Of a stretch of DNA of 8,675 nt, positions 6,482-8,675 are shown one piece after another. Under the pieces are notes generated by a model, which made no database searches, was not told the DNA's origin, and worked only from the letters and a program-made list of their open reading frames with translations. The number at the start of each line of letters is the position of its first letter. Position 1 is the stretch's first letter. A program made the translations under genes and the position numbers. This DNA comes from Candidatus Cloacimonadota bacterium (lineage in GTDB: Bacteria; Cloacimonadota; Cloacimonadia; Cloacimonadales; WRIO01): positions 1-8,675 of the forward strand of contig JAGOCT010000055.1 of the NCBI GenBank assembly GCA_017998585.1, written 5' to 3'.

Positions 6482-7831
6482 ATGGTAGAATTTCGCAAAC
6501 CGGAAAAGAATCAGCGTCCAATATATGCACTGGTGGACTGTAATCAGTTTTATGTCTCCTGTGAGCGTGTTTTTCAACCTTATCTGGAAGGGAAACCGGT
6601 AGGCGTGTTATCCAATAATGATGGTTGTCTGGTAGCCCTTTCTCCTGAAATGAAAGCGCTTGGTATCAAACGGGGAACACCGGCATATCAGATCAGACCT
6701 GTACAGGAACAGCATGAACTTTACCTTTTTTCATCGAATTATACCCTGTATGGCGATATGTCAGCGCGGGTGATGAAAACAATCGCTTCTTTTGCACCGG
6801 ATATTGAAATCTATTCAATAGATGAGGCTTTTCTTTCTTTTAAAGGCATGGAACATATGGATTTGACGGCTTATGCCCAAACGATTCGTCAAACAGTGAT
6901 GAAATGGACAGGTATTCCTGTTTCCATTGGTATTGGAACGACAAAAACACTAGCTAAAATTGCCAATCGTGTAGCGAAAACCTACAAAGCGTACCAGGGC
7001 GTTTTCAATATCGTAGATCATCCGAAAATGGAAAAGATACTTTCAACAATTGATCTGGAAGATATATGGGGGGTAGGCAGACAATATTCCAAAAAGATGA
7101 AGAAAATGGGCTTAATGACTGCTGCTGATTTACTATATCTGGAAAATGAATGGGTGCGTAACCAGTTTACGGTAGTTGGTTTACGAACCGTTTTAGAACT
7201 GAAAGGTTATCCCTGTATTGAAATGGAGAATACGGCCAATCCGCGTAAGCAGATTGTTTCTTCACGTTCATTTGGTCATCCGGTAAAAGATTATGAGGAT
7301 ATGGAAGAAGCGATGTCTTCTTTTTGCAGTAATGCGGTTGAGCGTCTTCGATCGCAGAAGAGCGTTGCCCGTCAGTTATTTGTGTATCTTTGCACTAATC
7401 CATTCCGTAATGATCCGCAGTATGCCAATTTTATGTATAGCAGATTGCCAGATTATTCTGCTTATACACCGGATTTTATACAATTAGGAAAAACGATATT
7501 GAGAAAAATCTTTAAACCAGGATATTTGTATAAGAAATGTGGAGTTATGATAAGCGATATAATCCTTGAAAAAGATATTCAACCCACGCTGTTTGACGTA
7601 CCTTACAGTCAGCAGGACAAGAAGAAGCTGATGCTTTGCATGGATAAAATTAATCAGAAATATGGCAGTCATAAGATTTACTTTGCGTCTAATGGGGTTT
7701 TGAAGAAATGGCGTATGCGCAGAGAAATTCTTTCCCCCCAATTCACCACCTGCTGGGCAGAATTGCTCGTTGCTAAAGATAACCCGGGCTTAGCATTTCA
7801 GAAAGTTAATTTAGTAAATCAACGCTCGTAA
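6482..7831 (+). CDS. umuC: UmuC, Y-family translesion DNA polymerase (Pol V catalytic subunit)
   Basis: 449 residues (the enteric protein has 422). The palm carries the catalytic acids Asp19 (VDCNQFY) and Asp114-Glu115 (YSIDEAF). Tyr24 is the expected steric-gate residue that excludes ribonucleotides. SCERVF and the finger-region LSNNDGC motif are typical of UmuC rather than DinB. A helix-hairpin-helix region follows (about 190-215, WGVGRQ), then the little-finger domain (about 255-365). QPTLF (367-371) fits a sliding-clamp binding motif. The end (WRMRREILSPQFTTCWAEL, 410-428) matches the DUF4113 tail of UmuC proteins. With UmuD' it copies past damaged bases during the SOS response. It starts 11 bases after umuD, with AGGGGAG (6472-6478) as its ribosome site. 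No terminator follows before crcB, so readthrough into crcB is possible. Confidence 0.96.
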   Translation: MVEFRKPEKNQRPIYALVDCNQFYVSCERVFQPYLEGKPVGVLSNNDGCLVALSPEMKALGIKRGTPAYQIRPVQEQHELYLFSSNYTLYGDMSARVMKTIASFAPDIEIYSIDEAFLSFKGMEHMDLTAYAQTIRQTVMKWTGIPVSIGIGTTKTLAKIANRVAKTYKAYQGVFNIVDHPKMEKILSTIDLEDIWGVGRQYSKKMKKMGLMTAADLLYLENEWVRNQFTVVGLRTVLELKGYPCIEMENTANPRKQIVSSRSFGHPVKDYEDMEEAMSSFCSNAVERLRSQKSVARQLFVYLCTNPFRNDPQYANFMYSRLPDYSAYTPDFIQLGKTILRKIFKPGYLYKKCGVMISDIILEKDIQPTLFDVPYSQQDKKKLMLCMDKINQKYGSHKIYFASNGVLKKWRMRREILSPQFTTCWAELLVAKDNPGLAFQKVNLVNQRS

Positions 7832-7868
7832 ATTTCGCCTGCTTGCAAATATGACGAATGAGATTTGC

Positions 7869-7898
7869 TTGACAATTCTTATCTGTTGTTTTTATGGT
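7869..7898 (+). promoter_or_regulatory. Probable promoter of crcB
   Basis: TTGACA (7869-7874), then TATGGT (7893-7898, 4/6 match to the -10 box) after 18 bases, or TTTATG after 16. Transcription would start near 7905, downstream of the ATG at 7894. This leaves about 20 untranslated bases before the preferred crcB start at 7927, so there is no room for a fluoride riboswitch. Confidence 0.5.
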
Positions 7899-7916
7899 AA
7901 ATCATATCATTATCAT

Positions 7917-7921
7917 GAAGG
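7917..7921 (+). promoter_or_regulatory. crcB: Shine-Dalgarno that sets the crcB start at 7927
   Basis: GAAGG stands 5 bases before the ATG at 7927. The in-frame ATGs at 7894 and 7915 have only T-rich or mixed sequence before them and no purine-rich site. Confidence 0.6.
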
Positions 7922-7926
7922 TTAAA

Positions 7927-8328
7927 ATGGATAATAAACAGATGATTAAAGAGTTGGTATTTGTATTGGCAGGAGGATCTTTAGGGAGCTCAATGCGATA
8001 CTTGTCATATTATCTTCTGGATTTTGATACAAAGAGTCCTTTCCCTTTCAAAACTTTCCTGGTGAATGCTTTTGGCAGTTTTTTAATTGGATTTTTAACG
8101 ATTCTGTTTAAAATGTATGATTTATCAGAAGTCTTTAAATTGTTTTTTATCACCGGATTTATTGGTTCATTTACAACTTTTTCAACCTTTAGCTTTGAAA
8201 CAATACAGTTATATCAGAATGGTCATATAAAAACAGCTGTTTTGAATATATCGGCATCTGTTATTGTGGGTATAGTCTTTGTATTGTTGGGTATATCTCT
8301 GGCAAACGCTATATCCGTTCAGCAGTAA
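7927..8328 (+). CDS. crcB: CrcB/Fluc fluoride ion channel
   Basis: 133 residues from the chosen start, the normal size for a single-domain CrcB; it would form a dimer in the inner membrane and let toxic fluoride leave the cell. Four membrane segments are seen at about 10-31, 44-61, 71-92 and 103-127. Family motifs are GGSLGSSMRY (16-25), LVNAFGSFLIG (Asn47) and GFIGSFTTFSTF (77-88), whose Phe85 and Phe88 match the pore phenylalanines. The open frame extends up to ATG 7894 (144 residues). The start at 7927 is preferred because of the Shine-Dalgarno GAAGG and because the likely promoter overlaps the earlier ATG. It follows umuC by 95 bases on the same strand and may be expressed both alone and by readthrough. 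Only one copy is present, so a homodimer is expected unless another copy lies elsewhere. Confidence 0.93.
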   Translation: MDNKQMIKELVFVLAGGSLGSSMRYLSYYLLDFDTKSPFPFKTFLVNAFGSFLIGFLTILFKMYDLSEVFKLFFITGFIGSFTTFSTFSFETIQLYQNGHIKTAVLNISASVIVGIVFVLLGISLANAISVQQ

Positions 8329-8363
8329 ATTAACAAAACATTAACTCTCTTGTCTGCATAGTA

Positions 8364-8390
8364 AAAGGCAGGGCTTTCGCCCTGCTTTCT
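8364..8390. terminator. Hairpin terminator between crcB and the convergent gene
   Basis: GCAGGGC (8368-8374) pairs with GCCCTGC (8379-8385) around the loop TTTC. Flanking A-T and G-T pairs extend the stem to 8365/8388. The plus-strand tail is TTTCT. On the minus strand the loop is GAAA and the tail is CTTTT, so it can serve both crcB and the minus-strand gene from the right edge. Confidence 0.8.
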
Positions 8391-8400
8391 ATAAGGTTTA

Positions 8401-8421
8401 GGAGGTTATATGATTAATTAA
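8401..8421 (+). other. Three-codon minigene (M-I-N-stop) with an excellent ribosome site
   Basis: AGGAGG (8400-8405) stands 4 bases before ATG 8410, but the frame reads Met-Ile-Asn and stops at 8419-8421. It lies just after the crcB terminator. It could be the surviving start of a lost gene, a tiny leader, or chance; no promoter is evident. Confidence 0.35.
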
Positions 8422-8422
8422 A

Positions 8423-8447
8423 TAACGGACACTCTTACAGTTCGTTA
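8423..8447. repeat. Imperfect inverted repeat downstream of the right-edge gene
   Basis: TAACGGAC (8423-8430) pairs with GTTCGTTA (8440-8447) with one G-T pair and a 9-base loop. It lies 31 bases past the stop of the minus-strand gene and is followed on that strand by TTTAATTAAT, so it may be a weak terminator for that gene. The rest of 8329-8477 holds nothing else recognised apart from the hairpin and minigene listed separately. Confidence 0.35.
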
Positions 8448-8477
8448 CAATTAATTTTGATTTATTTTTCAAAGTCT

Positions 8478-8675
8478 TTATTCATCGATATTCCAGCTGT
8501 TGGTAAAGATAAGTTCGTTGTCATTATAGGCTTTTTCGTTAAAAGACTTGATGTGTTTTTTTAAGTTTTGACATTGTTGTTCTGTACAGGTGAGGAAGAT
8601 CGAACTGTTTAGTCCAGGCCAGACCGGAGTATTTAATCTAGGCTCACCTTTTGGCAGTAAACCAATGCTCTCTTC
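8478..8675 (-). CDS. PII-like, transporter-associated protein (PG0541-like), C-terminal part
   Basis: Partial gene entering from the right edge on the minus strand: 65 codons and a TAA stop (8480-8478), frame open to the edge, N-terminus outside the window. The visible protein runs from EESIGLLPKGEPRLNTPVWP through GLNSSIFLTC to a final WNIDE. The order of a G-x-P-x-L motif, a WP-x-x-NS motif, a beta strand, a helix with Lys residues, and a terminal strand ending in W-N-I resembles the small PII-like proteins annotated as PG0541 family. These are often encoded beside RND efflux genes. In that family the role is presumed regulatory or metal-sensing; here it is inference from motif memory alone. 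It converges on crcB, with hairpins between the two stops. Protein-like composition and a clean frame support it as a real gene. Confidence 0.6.
   Translation of the reverse strand, partial: EESIGLLPKGEPRLNTPVWPGLNSSIFLTCTEQQCQNLKKHIKSFNEKAYNDNELIFTNSWNIDE

Noticed and set aside
4498..7846. The 9-mer CCTGCTTGC shared by the asd leader (4498-4506) and the umuC-crcB gap (7838-7846)
   Set aside because: A 9-base match between two intergenic stretches is not rare enough, and there is no matching context on either side.
7845..7868. Inverted repeat GCAAAT/ATTTGC after umuC as a terminator
   Set aside because: A 6-bp AT-rich stem with a 12-base loop and no T-run is too weak to call.
7832..7926. 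Fluoride riboswitch upstream of crcB
   Set aside because: None of the conserved riboswitch segments is present, and the predicted transcript start leaves only about 20 leader bases.

Overview
The window reads as AT-rich chromosomal DNA from a Gram-negative bacterium. A secreted peptidase with a clear signal peptide supports the Gram-negative reading. Most genes have plain Shine-Dalgarno sites, and two promoters have a perfect TTGACA -35 box. Both points argue against Bacteroidota, which use a different promoter and have weak Shine-Dalgarno signals, even though two gene families here (the DUF7033-type deacetylase and the PII-like protein at the right edge) are common in that wider group. A candidate phylum near the FCB group is possible, but the sequence does not settle the lineage.

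Left part (1-4439), plus strand: the 3' end of lon (ATP-dependent protease), a polysaccharide-deacetylase-like gene joined to lon by a 4-base ATGA overlap, then after 62 bases a secreted oligopeptidase B-like serine peptidase. Spacing and shared strand suggest one transcription unit. Middle (4440-5590): a 120-base leader with a perfect inverted repeat, asd (aspartate-semialdehyde dehydrogenase, lysine/threonine/methionine and diaminopimelate synthesis) and a strong intrinsic terminator. Next comes a gene-free, very AT-rich stretch up to 6020 with a tandem duplication and an inverted repeat.

Right part (6021-8675): a two-gene SOS mutagenesis operon, umuD-umuC (DNA polymerase V type), with its own promoter and all key residues intact. 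It is followed by crcB, a fluoride channel gene whose start is better placed at 7927 than at the first in-frame ATG. A hairpin terminator that can work in both directions lies between crcB and a convergent minus-strand gene entering from the right edge. That last gene is partial (65 codons visible) and resembles PII-like, transporter-associated proteins.

No tRNA, rRNA, CRISPR array, insertion sequence or integrase is visible. The genes are mostly recognisable housekeeping and stress functions. I see no clear new multi-gene system. The points most worth checking are the lon/deacetylase coupling, the palindrome before asd, the LexA-like box inside umuD, and the short signals in the two gene-poor stretches.
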